A DNA stretch of 64,000 bases from Aurelia coerulea (GCA_039566865.1 CM076943.1:43346663-43410662), one strand, 5' to 3'. Shown: positions 12,473-24,412, counted from the first letter of the stretch. Program-made: numbers and translations. The notes: generated by a model not told the origin, from the sequence alone.

Positions 12473-13412
12473 TGGCATGCGTGCTGTTTATCAGTGTCGT
12501 CTAGCGCAATGCCCTTAGGCCCTTCATTGATATCGTTCTGTTTCAGTGGCATGCGTGCTGTTTATTAGTGTAAACTCAAGCAGTGCCTGGTAGACATAGG
12601 CCCTTCATTGATATCGTTCTGTTTCAGTGGCATGCGTGCTGTTTATTAGTGTAAACTCAAGCAGTGACTGGTAGACATAGGCCCTTCATTCATATCGTTC
12701 TGTTTCAGTGGCATGCGTGCTGTTTATTAGTGTAAACTCAAGCAGTGCCTGGTAGACATAGGCCCTTCATTGATATCGTTCTGTTTCAGTGGCATGCGTG
12801 CTGTTTATTAGTGTAAACTCAAGCAGTGCCTTCCAGACATAGGCCCTTCATTGATATCGTCCTTTTTCAATGTGTAAACTCAAGCAGTGCCTGGTAGACA
12901 TAGGCCCTTCATTGATATCGTTCTGTTTCAGTGGCATGCGTGCTGTTTATTAGTGTAAACTCAAGCAGTGCCTGGTAGACATAGGCCCTTCATTGATATC
13001 GTCTTGTTTCAGTGGCATGCGTGCTGTTTATTAGTGTGAACTCAAGCAGTGCCTTCCAGGCATAGGCCCTTCATTGATATCGTTCTGTTTCAGTGGCATG
13101 CGTGCTGTTTATTAGTGTAAACTCAAGCAGTGCATGGTAGACATAGGCCCTTCATTGATATCGTCTTGTTTCAGTGGCATGCGTGCTGTTTATTAGTGTA
13201 AACTCAAGCAGTGCCTTCCAGACATAGGCCCTTCATTGATATCGTCCTGTTTCAATGTGTAAACTCAAGCAGTAAGCAGTGGAAACTCAAGCAATGCCTT
13301 CCAGACATAGGCCCTTCATTGATATCGTCTTGTTTCCGTGGCCCCCCTGCAGTTTATCAGTGTAAACTCAAGCAATGCCTACCAGGCATAGACCCTTCAT
13401 TGTTATAGTCCT
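12473..13412. repeat. 81-bp satellite array
   Basis: About twelve head-to-tail units. The period is 81 bp, measured between successive 'ggcatgcgtgctg' words at 12548 and 12629. Each unit contains 'ggcccttcattgatatcgt', 'tgtttcagtggcatgcg' and 'gtgtaaactcaagcagtgcc'. Some units are shortened, for example around 12859 and 13250, where the 'ggcatgcgtgctgttt' segment is lost. Variants alternate 'ctggtagacat' and 'cttccagacat'. The array is non-coding. The regular spacing is a satellite and not a CRISPR, since no unique spacers separate the units. Confidence 0.92.
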
Positions 13413-13814
13413 TTTGTCTGTAAAACCATGAATAATCAAAACAGCAGAGAAGATAAGAGAATCTCATATTTGTAAGAAATGAGAAAATTAAGGTAGATGT
13501 CATACTTACCAAATCTTTCGAAAATTCACTTCTGCTTCTCAAAACGAAGGAAGGCCAGTTTTCTTTCCAAAATTAAAAATTGCAGCGCACGCATTCTCAG
13601 GCAGCAAAACATTAGCTATGTACCACTTTTTTGTTTTTGCAATATCTAAACACAAATAGAGTCTAGTGGTCATTGTTTAATTTGCGTTGCAACAACCCAG
13701 CACCGACATTTGCCCATAGACCGCGTCTACATGGCAGCTACGCACGCGCTTGGCAGGAAAACCTTATGGTAACCTAATGGCCTGAATCCACTCGTCATCA
13801 TACCCGTGTTTTTG

Positions 13815-14177
13815 GGGACTTTAAGCAACCAGACTTGTGATGCAATTTCCAAATTTCGGCTTCAAATGAATCCTTGTTTTTTCGTGCGAATTTGCTTCCC
13901 CTGAGAGACCACGGTGTTGTCCTTTTCAATTGCACAACTTGGTAATCGAATTTCTGACGTGCTTTTCCTCAACTTTAAGGCTCTGATGTAAACCTCTCTT
14001 GGTATAAATATTAATTTTCAAGGAAGAATATTGCTCCAACGTATTTAACTGAAGTGGGAGGTTTTCTCTTGCCATTTTCAATATCATAAGAACGTAATGT
14101 ACACGAAATTATACATAGTTTGTTTCATAAAAGTCGATTTTCTGACTGGCGATGCTGTCCTGGTTGCTTAAAGTCCC
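13815..14177. mobile_element. Small element with 18-bp terminal inverted repeats
   Basis: Ends are 'gggactttaagcaaccag' and its exact reverse complement, about 363 bp apart, with a non-coding interior. It lies between the 81-bp satellite and the 1.12-kb tandem array. No target duplication was established, so the superfamily is unassigned. Confidence 0.65.
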
Positions 14178-15410
14178 TTCTCTTTGCGAAGCGCTTAATT
14201 TCATCAACTCAATATCGAGAACCACAGTACAAAAAACAAGGGGAAGTATGCTTCAACCGAATTTAAGGGCTTCATATGGAATAGGATAGTTTCTTACGTT
14301 TGTTCTGCAGAATAAGACAGTAATTAAAGGTATTTTGTATAATTTGTTTGACGCTCTGATGAATTTCAGTACGAAAGGGTCCTAGGAGTCTCAGGGGTTC
14401 TAGGGTCCAGGGGTCTTGTCTTTACAACATGGAAGATATTTCTAAATGCTACTTTGCTACTTTATAAGGAAGCCCCTGTGACTGCATGTCTGAGTCTTAC
14501 CGGTCGTTGGTTGTTGGTTGTTTGTTGTTTGCGGAGTCTGCTTTGTGGCTGGAAAAAAGACGTCAAAATCTTTCAGCAAGACGACACCGACAAGAATATT
14601 GATTAAACAATCTTCTAATTATCTTATTCTAATGATTATTTGCTTTAATTTGATTTCAACGAGACCTTCCACTTTTACACTTCCCAATTCACTGACTATG
14701 CAAATAGTTGTCTTTTTAAAATGAGTTTTCTTACATAGATAACACTTTCGAAAAATTCAATGTAATGTTGAAGACACAAGGCTAAGATAGCTGCTGGCCA
14801 GAAGTTGTTATGTAAAGTACCGGGTGTCCCGAAAAATGTATATGGATTTGATTGGCTCCAACGCTGTCAATTTACCTCCAATCAATGTCTAATCCCTCTA
14901 AAAATGTTCCTCCACAGTTAACTAGAACATAGATAGCTCATTTGTTGATATTGTTTCTTTGAGAGCAGACATGTTAATCTTGAAAACCCAAATTTTCATC
15001 TTCCTGGAAACCAGAGTGTTAAGCTTTTGGACTAAACAATTTCTTAAGGAACTGCGGATATATCAACGATAACCGTGATAAAATTTTGACATTATTAGAT
15101 CTTGTGTTATTCTGTTTACCAGAAATCACCCATTGGGAAGTTTCTTAATCCTTCATTAATTTCATCAACTCAATATCGAGTACCAAAATACAAAAAAAAG
15201 GAAGTATGCTTCGACCGAATTTAAGGGCTTCATATGGAAAAGGAAAGTTTCTTACGTTTGTTCTGCAGAATAAGACAGTAATTAAAGGTATTTTGTATAA
15301 TTTGTTTGACGCTCGGATGAATTTTAGTACGGAAGGGTCCTAGGAGTCTGAGGGGTTCTAGTGTCCAGGGGTCTTGTCTTTACAACATGCAAGGTATTTC
15401 TGAATGTTAA

Positions 15411-15946
15411 CCCTATAGTGGTTGGGCTATCTGACACGTCCTATTTTGGTTGGGGGGGGGGCAAAAAAGCCTCCCCTACCTAACTCTTGACTGGAAATAG
15501 ATAGAGCAATCAGATTTGGTGTACTAATAGCCCTAGGCAGGTACTTTACGAAAATATAAAAATTAACCTATAATTAGCCGTCATTATTGCTTGCGTCAGC
15601 ATTTGTCTTTGTATGGTCAAGAAAAGTGGCAAAATCGGTCAAAAAATCAGGAAAAATGCGATAAAATTTAATTTGGAGCACAATTTCCATCCAAATATGA
15701 TAATTATGATAGAATACATCAAATAGCACTACCTTGCAAAACATCTTTGCAAAATTTTGCAATTTTGCTACTTCTTTCTTGAAAATTAACATTTGAGAAA
15801 TGGCAATTTTGACAGAGTCAGTTCCAGAAAATTGTCTCCCTCCCCCTCATTTGTCAAAATATTTTTATGAAATTTCTTCAGTCATTGCACAATAAGTATA
15901 AACAAAAAGTCAGAAAGTTTCAGGGTCATACCCAACCAAAATAGGG
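15411..15946. mobile_element. TTAA-flanked MITE (family 2) inside the tandem array
   Basis: A 536-bp insertion flanked by TTAA at 15407-15410 and 15947-15950. Sister units read '...atgTTAAtgcattatc...' without the insertion, so the empty site and TTAA duplication are visible directly. Ends are CCCTATAGTGGTTGGG and the complement of CCCTATTTTGGTTGGG, again piggyBac-like. The interior is non-coding. Its central part (about 15657-15930) is related to 50494-50770. Confidence 0.9.
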
Positions 15947-18900
15947 TTAATGCATTATCAATGAGATGGACAATTGTAACCATTTAAGCCACAGAGAGCT
16001 CCCTTTTAAAGTAGCAGAAATAAAACGACTAAGAATTGGTTGAAACATGGCATCTGGGAAGGAGCAAGAAGAAATGGTCCATACTCGTTTTGCGCATGGT
16101 TTCTTCGTTGCTACTTTATAAGGGAGCCCCTGTGACTACACGTCTGAGTATTACCGGTTGTTTGTTGTTGGTGGTTTGTTGTTCGCGGAGTCTGCTTTGT
16201 GGCTGGAAAAAAGACGTCAAAATCTTTCAGCAAGACGATACCGACAAGAATATTGATTAAACAATCTTCTAATTATCTTATTCTAATGATTATTTTCTTT
16301 AATTTGATTTCAACGAGACTTTCACTTTTATACTTCCCAATTCACTGACTATGCAAGTAGTGGTCTTTTTGAGATGAGATGTCTTCCATAGATAACACTT
16401 TCGAAAAATTCAATGTAATGTTGAAGACACAAGGCTAAGATAGCTGCTGGCCAAAAGTTTTTATGTAAAGTACTGGGTGTCCAAAAAAATGTATATGAAT
16501 TTGATTGGCTTCTACGCTGTCAATTTACCTCCAATCAATGTATAATCCCTTTAAAAATGTTCCTCTACAGTTAACTAGAACATAGATAGCTCATTTGTTG
16601 ATATTGGTACTTTTAGAGCAGACATGTTAATCCTGAAAACCCAAATTTTCATCTTCCTGGAAACCAAAGTGTTAACCTTTTGGACTAAGCAATTTCTTAA
16701 GGTACAGCGGATATATCAACGATAACCGTGATAAAATTTGGACAGTATTAGATCTTGTGTTATTCTGTTTACCAGAAATCACTCATTTGGAAGTTTCTTA
16801 ATCTTTCATTAATTTCTTGAACTCAATATCGAGTACCAAAGTACGAAAAACAAGGGGAAGTATGCTTCGACCAAATTTAAGGGCTTCATATGGAATAGGA
16901 TAGTTTCTTACGTTTGTTCTGCAGAATAAGACCGTAATTAAAGGTATTTTTCTATAATTTGTTTGACGCTCTGATGAATTTCAGTACGGAAGGGTCCTAG
17001 GAGTCTAAGGGGTTCTAGGGTCCAGGGTTCTTGTCTTTACATCATGCAAAATATTTCTAAATGTTAATTCATTATCAATAAGATAGACAATTGTAAGCAT
17101 CTAAGCTACAAGGAGCTCACTTGTAATGTAGCAGAAATAAAACAACTAAGTATTGCTTGAAACGTGGCATCTGCGCAGGAGCAAGAAGAAATGATCCATA
17201 CTCATTTTGCGCATTGTTTCTTCTTTGCTACTTTATAAGGAAGCCCCTGTGACTACACGTCTGAGTCTTACCGGTTGTTGGTTGTTGGTTGTTTGTTGTT
17301 CGCGGAGTCTGCTTTGTGACTGGAAAAAAGACGTCAAAATCTTTCAGCAAGACGACACCGACAAGAATATTGATTAAACAATCTTCTAATTATCTTATTC
17401 TAATGATTATTTTCTTTAATTTGATTTCAGCGAGACCTTCCACGTTTACACTTCCCAATTCACTGACTATGCAAATGGTGGTCTTTTTAAGATGAGTTTT
17501 CTTCCATAGAAAACACTTTCGAAAAATTCAATGTAATGTTGAGGACACAAGGCTAAGATAGCTGCTGGCCAGAAGTTTTTATGTAAAGTACCGGGTGTCC
17601 CAAAAAATGTATATGGATTTGATTGGCTCCAACGCTGTCAATTTACCTCCAATCAATGTCTAATCCCTCTAAAAATGTTCCTCTACAGTTAACTAGAACA
17701 TAGATAGCTCATTTGTTGATATTGGTACTTTGAGAGCAGACGTGTTAATCTTGAATACCCAAATTTTCATCTTCCTTGAAACCAGAGCTGTTAACCTTTT
17801 GGACTAAGCAATTTCTTAAGGAACAGCGGATATATCAACGATAACCGTGACAAAATTTGGACAATATTAGATCTTGTGTTATTCTGTTTACCAGAAATCA
17901 TCCATTGGGAAGTTTCTTAATCTTTCATTAATTTCATCAACTCAATATCGAGTACCAAAGTACAACAAACAAAAAGGATGTATGCTTCGACCACATTTAA
18001 GGGCTTCATATGGAATAGGATAGTTTCTTACGTTTGTTCTGCAGAATAAGACCGTAATTAAAGGTATTTTTCTATAATTTGTTTGACGATCTGATGAATT
18101 TTAGTACGGAAGGGTCCTAGGAGTCTCCAGGGTTCTACGGTCCAGGGGTCTTGTCTTTACAACATGGAAGATATTTCTAAATGTTAATGCATTATCAATA
18201 AGATGGACAATTGTAACCATCTAAGCCACAAGGAGCTCCCTTGTAAAGTAGCAGAAATAAAGCGACTAAGTATTGGTTGAAACGTGGCATCTGCGCAGGA
18301 GCAAAAAGAAATGATCCATACTCGTTTTGCGCATTGTTTCTTCTTTGCTACTTTATAAGGAAGCCCCTGTGACTACATGTCTGAGTCTTACCGTTTGTTG
18401 GTTGTTGGTTGTTTGTTGTTCGCGGAGTCTGCTTTGTGGCTGGAAAAAAGACGTCACAATATTTCAGCAAGACGACACCGGCAAGAATATTGATTAAACA
18501 ATCTTCTAATTATCTTATTCTAATGATTATTTTCTTTAATTTGATTTCAACGATTCTTTCAATTTTATACTTCCCAATTCACTGACTATGCAAATGGTGG
18601 TCTTTTTAAGATGAGTTTTCTTCCATAGATAACACTTTCGTAAAATTCAATGTAATGTTGAGGACACAAGGCTAAGATAGCTGCTGGCCAAAAGTTTTTA
18701 TGTAAAGTACTGGGTGTCCAAAAAAATGTATATGAATTTGATTGGCTCCAACGCTGTCAATTTACCTCCAATCAATGTCTAATCCCTCTAAAAATGTTCC
18801 TCTACAGTTAACTAGAACATAGATAGCTCATTTGTTGATATTGGTACTTTGAGAGCAGACGTGTTAATCTTGAATACCCAAATTTTCATCTTCCTTGAAA

Positions 18901-20404
18901 CCAGAGCTGTTAACCTTTTGGACTAAGCAATTTCTTAAGGAACAGCGGATATATCAACGATAACCGTGACAAAATTTGGACATTATTAGATCTTGTGTTA
19001 TTCTGTTTACCAGAAATCACCCATTGGGAAGTTTCTTAATCTTTCATTTCTTGAACTCAATATCGAGTACCAAAGTACAAAAAACAAGAGGAAGTATGCT
19101 TCGAGCAAATTTAAGGGCTTCATATGGAATAGGATAGTTTCTTACGTTTGTTCTGCAGAATAAGACCGTAATTAAAGGTATTTTTCAATAATTTGTTTGA
19201 CTCTCTGATGAATTTTAGTACGGAAGGGTCCTAGGAGTCTCATGGTTTCTAGGGTCTAGGGGTCTTGTCTTTACAACATGCAAGATATTTCTTAATGTTA
19301 ATGCATTATCAATGAGATGGACAATTGTAACCATCTAAGCCACAAGGAGCTCCCTTGTAAAGTAGCAGAAATAAAACGACTAAGTATTGGTTGAAACGTG
19401 GCATCTGCGCAGGAGCAAGAAGAAATGATCCATACTCGTTTTGCGCATTGTTTCTTCTTTGCTACTTTATAAGGAAGCCCCTGTGACTACATGTCTGAGT
19501 CTTACCGGTTGTTTCTTGTGTGTTGTTGGTTGTTGTCGGATTCGGCTCTGTGGCTGGAAAAAAGACACCAACATCTTTCAGCAAGACGACATTGACAAGA
19601 ATATTGATTAAACAATCTTATTTTAATGATTATTTTCTTTAATTTGATTTCAACGAGACTTTCACTTTTATACTACCCCATTCACTGACTATGCAAATAG
19701 TGGTCTTTTTAAGATGAGATTTCTTCCATAGATAACACTTTCGAAAAATTCAATGTAATGTTGAGGACACAAGGCTAAGATAGCTGCTGGCCAGAAGTTT
19801 TTATGTAAAGTACCGGGTGTCCCAAAAAATGTAAATGGATTTGATTGGCTCCAACGCTGTCAATTTACCTCCAATTAATGTCTAATCCCTCTAAAAATAA
19901 TCCTGTACAGTTAACTAGAACATAGATAGCTCATTTGTTGATATTGGTACTTTGAGAGCAGACGTGTTAATCTTGAAAACCCAAATTTTCATCTTCCTGG
20001 AAACCAGAGCTGTTAACCTTTTGGACTAAGCAATTTCTTAAGGAACAGCGGATATATCAACGATAACCGTGATAAAATTTGGACATGATTAGATCTTTTG
20101 TTATTCTGTTTACCAGAAATCACCCACTGGGAAGTTTCTTAATCTTTCATTTCTTGAACTGAATATCGAGTACCAAAGTACAAAAAACAAGGGGAAGTAT
20201 GCTTCGACCAAATTTAAGGGCTTCATATGGAATAGGATAGTTTCTTACTTTTGTTCTGCAGAATAAGACCGTAATTAAAGGTATAGTTCTATAAAATGTT
20301 TGACGCTCTGATGAATTTTAGTACGGAAGGATCCTAGGAGTCTCAGGGGTTCTAGGGTCTAGGGGTCTTGTCTTTACAACATGCAAGATATTTCTAAATG
20401 TTAA

Positions 20405-21282
20405 CCCTAATCCACATGTGGGGGTGGATTCCACCCCCCCCCCCCCCTCAAGGTTTTATTTGCTGCGTTTTTAAACGACGTTTGCTATGTCCCCCAGCCT
20501 CCCTGACATTTACTAATTATCTATTAGGCACATTTTTGTGAAAAAATTTTTCAACAATAGTACTCACAGGTCACGTGACATGCCCATATTTGGAAGGAGG
20601 TAGCAGCAAAATCATTGTTTTCAATGATTTCAATGGAATTATTTGATTTAATTATGAAGTATTATACAGCAAATGAATCAGCAAACAAAGGGCTTCAATT
20701 TGATGCCGGAATTTCTGGAATTTGATGATGTCAGCATTTTTTATAATGACGTCATTTTGGCTGCCATTTTGGACTAATTAGCAATTTTTTCAAGTTTTTT
20801 CGAACTGTTTCAATGAAAAATACTCTAATGATACATTTGTCATATATAATCACCATTTTGCAGGATCTTTTGGTCTCTTTTTACATAGAATAGATTCATC
20901 GCACAAATGACGTCATAAGAATCGGCTAATTTCTGCCGAAATATCACTCCAAAATTGTTGTTTTCAATAAAATGATACTTTATCATCACATATGTTGACA
21001 AACTGAACCACAAACTGCATAAAGTTCAAGCAAAATCTTCATTAAACTTGAATTCAACTTGTAAGCCTGATTTTCACAGATTTTCAGCTTCGTGACATCA
21101 CTGTGACGTCACAAGGCGTGGCAGCCACGCCCAAATTACGCTACGAGCTACAAATTACCAGTTCTATAACTGTGCCAAGTTGTATTGAATTCGGAAGAGC
21201 CTAAGGCAGTTTTCAGAGGGGGGGTGGAAAGCACCCCCCCCCCCATCAATGGTAGCTCGAAAAAAGCCCATATGGATTAGGG
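20405..21282. mobile_element. TTAA-flanked MITE (family 1, copy 2) inside the tandem array
   Basis: An 878-bp insertion with TTAA at 20401-20404 and 21283-21286, at the same TTAA target word as the family-2 insertion but in another unit. Ends match the element at 2035-2911, of which this is a reverse-orientation copy. The shared interior includes GTGACGTCAC palindromes and the C-run/G-run subterminal hairpins. No transposase is encoded, so mobilisation would require a piggyBac-type transposase from elsewhere. Confidence 0.92.
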
Positions 21283-21709
21283 TTAATGCATTATCAATAA
21301 GATGGACAATTGTAACCATCTAAGCCACAAGGAGCTCCCTTCTAATGTAGCAGAAATAAAACGACTAAGTATTGGTTGATACGTGGCATCTGCGCAGGAG
21401 CAAGAAGAAATGATCCATACTCGTTTTGCGCATTGTTTCTTCTTTGTTACTTTATAAGGAAGCCCCTGTGACTACATGTCTGAGTCTTACCGGTTGTTTC
21501 TTGTTTGTTGTTGGTTGTTGTCGGAGTCGGCTCTGTGACTGGAAAAAAGACACCAAAATCTTTCAGCAAAACGACATTGACAAGAATATTGATTATGCAA
21601 TCTTCTAATTATCTTATTCTAATGATTTTTTGCTTTAATTTGAATTCAACGAGACCTTCCACTTTTATACTTCCCAATTTACTGACTATGCAAATAGTTG
21701 TCTTTTTAA

Positions 21710-22110
21710 CCCTATTACTACCTAGCCTGCATGCAGACTCTACTGATTCCCTGAAGAGAAGTGAGGTTCCTCCTCCAGGAGGAACCTCATTTTTCTTTAG
21801 GGAATCAGTAGAGTCTGCACGCAGGCTAATTACTACCGGGCTTTTTCGACCATCCTAGTACCAGGTGCCCCCCTCCGTAACTTCGCCAATATTGTACATA
21901 TGAGGATGATACTTAGTACAATGGTGTATAGGAACAAAATCCACACAATAGGCTACTTTTTTAATTCTTCATTATATCCATGACGTCACTATGACGTCAT
22001 AATTGAGGACAATTGCACTTTTTGCTTACTATAAGGACACACTGTTGAGCGGCACATCCCGTCAGGTCAAGTATCGGAGTACCTCCCCCGGGTTCCAAAC
22101 CCATCTTTTA
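21710..22110. mobile_element. Third TTAA-adjacent element, right end not found
   Basis: The tandem array is cut at TTAA 21706-21709 inside the unit's 'gtctttttaa' word, and the following sequence starts CCCTATTACTACC. By analogy with the other two elements this is the left end of a further piggyBac-like element. The expected right end, an inverted CCCTATTACTACC followed by TTAA and a return to the array, is not found downstream. The right boundary given is therefore only indicative. A palindromic insertion lies at 21723-21828. The interior holds the dinucleotide-symmetric 'gacgtcactatgacgtc'. Confidence 0.5.
21723..21828. mobile_element. 106-bp palindromic element with 9-bp target duplication
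   Basis: A near-perfect hairpin begins 'tagcctgcatgcagactc' and ends with the complementary 'gagtctgcacgcaggcta'. It is flanked by 'attactacc' at 21714-21722 and again at 21829-21837. A 9-bp duplication fits Mutator-like (MULE) elements better than hAT or P elements, which make 8 bp. It sits inside the TTAA element at 21710, so it inserted later. The core contains 'cctcctccaggagg'. Confidence 0.8.
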
Positions 22111-23270
22111 ATATTTGTTTGAAAAATGGCAAAGACCAAACAGAGTGAACAGGTGGTCGTTATTTTGTCCTTTCGCTACCTGGGTACCAGACTCTCAAAT
22201 CTTTAGAGAGTCTGGTACCTATCATCGTGTTTGAACGTAGACGGAACAAGGCAATGAACTCACATCACGCCTCGCCATTTTACACAACATCAAGTAAACA
22301 ACTATTGCTTTGAACGACAATACGAACATATGTGTCCAAGAGTCCCTACATCACAATAGCACCAAGGTTAGTTCTTTCGGGACAGAAACGACAGAGCTAC
22401 GGCACGATGAATCTTCAGCATTTGAGCAATAATTTACATTTTTAGCTAAAAAGGAATAATTTGCAATTTCATAAAAAGGTTGGAATCATGCACGAGTTTT
22501 GAATTTTTAGAATTCACTAGAAAATTTGATCGACGTTTTTTGATCGTGTTCAGTGTTTTGAGAACGTGAAGTTTAAGAAACTCGTGTTTAGCTCTAAAAA
22601 TTGAAAACAAAAAAATTTGCAAAAATCCCAGTATCTAATTCAGGCTTTCTGCTAAAGATCCAAGAACGAATCTTCAAAATCGGTCCAGTGTACGATTTAT
22701 TGTTGCCTGCCAAAGGTGCATAGTTTATTTTGACGCACCCGGTAACAAAACAAGAATTGGGCCAGATGCAAGCTCTTTTCTTCAAAAATTTTTCATCGTT
22801 TTCCTGACATTTTTGAAGGTGAGCAGTAGGCGTGAAGAGCTGCCTATGGGAGAATGTTACAAACGAAAATCTGTGTAACAAAACCCTTCACTCTATATGT
22901 ATATAGATTATAGATTTTGACAAAACGTTCATACGTAACTGTCTCTAAAATGATTTGGGAGCTTACCTAAAAGTATATTACAGTAGAGTTAGCTATACCC
23001 CACTGCAGTTTACTGTTTTAGGACGGCACCCAGATTATTGCAAGGGCAGTTGCTGATAGAAGTTGATCAAGACGTTGACCAAATGAATAGTGTATTTTGA
23101 ATTATCTTTCAAACGAGAAAACTAGACTATCAATTCAGTTTGTGATGCGCGTTATGACACGACATCAAACGTTTTAGGCTTTCAATGTTCGGAACTCACA
23201 CGAAATATCTTTTCCTGACAATCCTAGGAAAAGCCCTGCCAAAGTCTGTTAATGAACTGATAATAATTAC
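22111..23270. other. Mostly non-coding stretch with a short hairpin
   Basis: A hairpin 'ggtaccagactctc' / 'gagagtctggtacc' lies at about 22184-22220. A minus-strand frame at 22600-22881 is open for about 94 codons and has an acceptor-like 'cccatag' upstream (coding would start near 22843). Its phase does not join the two candidate exons upstream at 23271-23414 and 23745-23918, so it is not called. Confidence 0.4.
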
Positions 23271-23414
23271 CTTCGAGAAAACCATAAGACAGATCTTTAC
23301 ATTTTTCAGAGTTGATTTTGGTACCATCTCTTGTCCAACATACACGATTTCCAAGGTATTGAAATTGGTAAGTTTTTGATATCATGTTGTACGTGAAGAC
23401 ATGTTTGCATTTAT
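23271..23414 (-). CDS. Candidate internal exon b, extracellular-type, unknown protein
   Basis: On the minus strand this 144-bp block lies between a good acceptor (poly-T followed by 'ccag', just above 23414) and a donor ('gaag|gtaatt' at 23271). It begins and ends in phase 1. The translation holds three cysteines, including RVCWTRDG and SEKCKD motifs, and resembles the repeats of ricin-type beta-trefoil lectins only loosely. It lies downstream of exon a, in matching phase. Symmetric phase-1 exons are typical of shuffled extracellular domains. There is no homology proof, and the rest of the gene is not resolved. Confidence 0.4.
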
Positions 23415-23744
23415 CTGGAAAAAAAATCTTCCCGTTGATCATTGTTCTTGGAATTAGTAATCATAGATAACAGTAATCTGATTTCCTTGCGAAATTTCCA
23501 TGTTCTCCTTTGTATCCAAATTAAAGAAAAAAGATTCAAAAACAACTGAAAATACATTTGATGAGCTAAGAACACGACTCCCTTGAAGAACAGCAACGAA
23601 ATCAGCCTTCAATGTTTTTCTCTTTGTTTGTAGATAACGTTGATTAAGAAAACTGTAAATTCGTCTTTAGTGTCACATGATAGATCACACGAGTCTAATC
23701 AGGAATGTCCCAAATTGATTTTGTTTTGAAAATGAAACGCTTAC

Positions 23745-23918
23745 CTCCGATTATTATCTCCAAATCCCAGGTTCCTTTCAGGCATCTGCCTTGCTCATCC
23801 CGAATTGTCCCATCAGCATGCTTATATAAAGTAAGATGCGGATCATTTCTTGACAAGAATATTCTGTTTGTACCACTCTGCAGTGATACGTGGTACTGTC
23901 CGTTTTTGATCACGATGC
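23745..23918 (-). CDS. Candidate internal exon a, possible beta-trefoil-like
   Basis: A 174-bp minus-strand block with acceptor 'tttttacag' above 23918 and donor 'ggag|gtaagc' at 23745, again phase 1 to phase 1. It encodes about 58 residues containing HADGTIRDEQGRCL, reminiscent of the 'DGTI...GKCL' core of ricin-type beta-trefoil lectins; that resemblance is weak. It would splice in frame to exon b after a 330-bp intron. A minus-strand frame near 24580-24700 has a hydrophobic stretch and a strong 'gtaagt' donor at about 24576-24581 and could be an upstream signal-peptide exon, but its phase does not match. Confidence 0.45.
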
Positions 23919-24412
23919 CTGTAAAAAGTGAGTTCACAAAGATACAAAGCTACTCAATCCAATTGTAGATAGCAGCGTTTTGCTTCTTGGTTTGCCGTTG
24001 TTATTTTTCAATTGTAACATGCTTTTCACCTCACTTTTCGTTTAATATTGCAGCTTTCCTTCTTTAGCAACTTTTTGTTTTACGTATTAATAGACTTTTT
24101 ACCTTATGGCGTGATTTATAATAACAAAATCAATAAGCTGAATGGAAGAACCTTACGAATTGCATATAAAGTCTATACTTCCACCTTGTAACCTCATTAG
24201 AAAAAGAGGGACCTGTAACAATACATCAGAAAGATGTGCAATTGCTAATAACTGAAATACTTGAAACTACTAATATTTTAAACCCCAGTTTTATGGACAA
24301 AATTTTCCCACAAAAAAGTCTCACACATAATTTGATAAATACCAATACATTTGACTTCCTATCATACTGTTAATCATGGTACTGAAACAAGACAGGACAT
24401 TTCGCCGTTGTG

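Larger units (their letters stand above)
14190..21709. repeat. Tandem array of ~1.12-kb units (about 5.5 copies)
   Basis: Anchor words recur in order at near-constant spacing. 'gctactttataagg' lies near 14454, 16110, 17226, 18346 and 19460, with a variant near 21446. 'tcaatatcgag' and 'gggtccta' recur in step. Neighbouring uninterrupted anchors are 1114-1120 bp apart; the longer gaps are explained by insertions at 15411-15946 and 20405-21282. The first unit lacks a segment before its 'gctactttataagg'. Each unit contains 'taccgggtgtccc' (or a variant) followed by 'aaaatgtatatgg', resembling the end of the inverted-repeat element at 51811-52796. No coding frame is conserved; short frames recurring per unit are by-products of repetition. 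Confidence 0.92.

Noticed and set aside
12473..13412. Regularly spaced repeats that could suggest a CRISPR array.
   Set aside because: The whole 81-bp unit is repeated and there are no unique spacers or cas genes; the sequence is eukaryotic satellite.
14518..21858. Recurring short frames (about 68-117 codons) in the 1.12-kb repeats.
   Set aside because: They recur only because the unit is repeated; reading frames differ by stops and indels among units and no domain is seen.
22600..22881. Minus-strand frame of about 94 codons with an acceptor-like site.
   Set aside because: Its phase does not fit the candidate exons upstream and nothing in it is recognisable.
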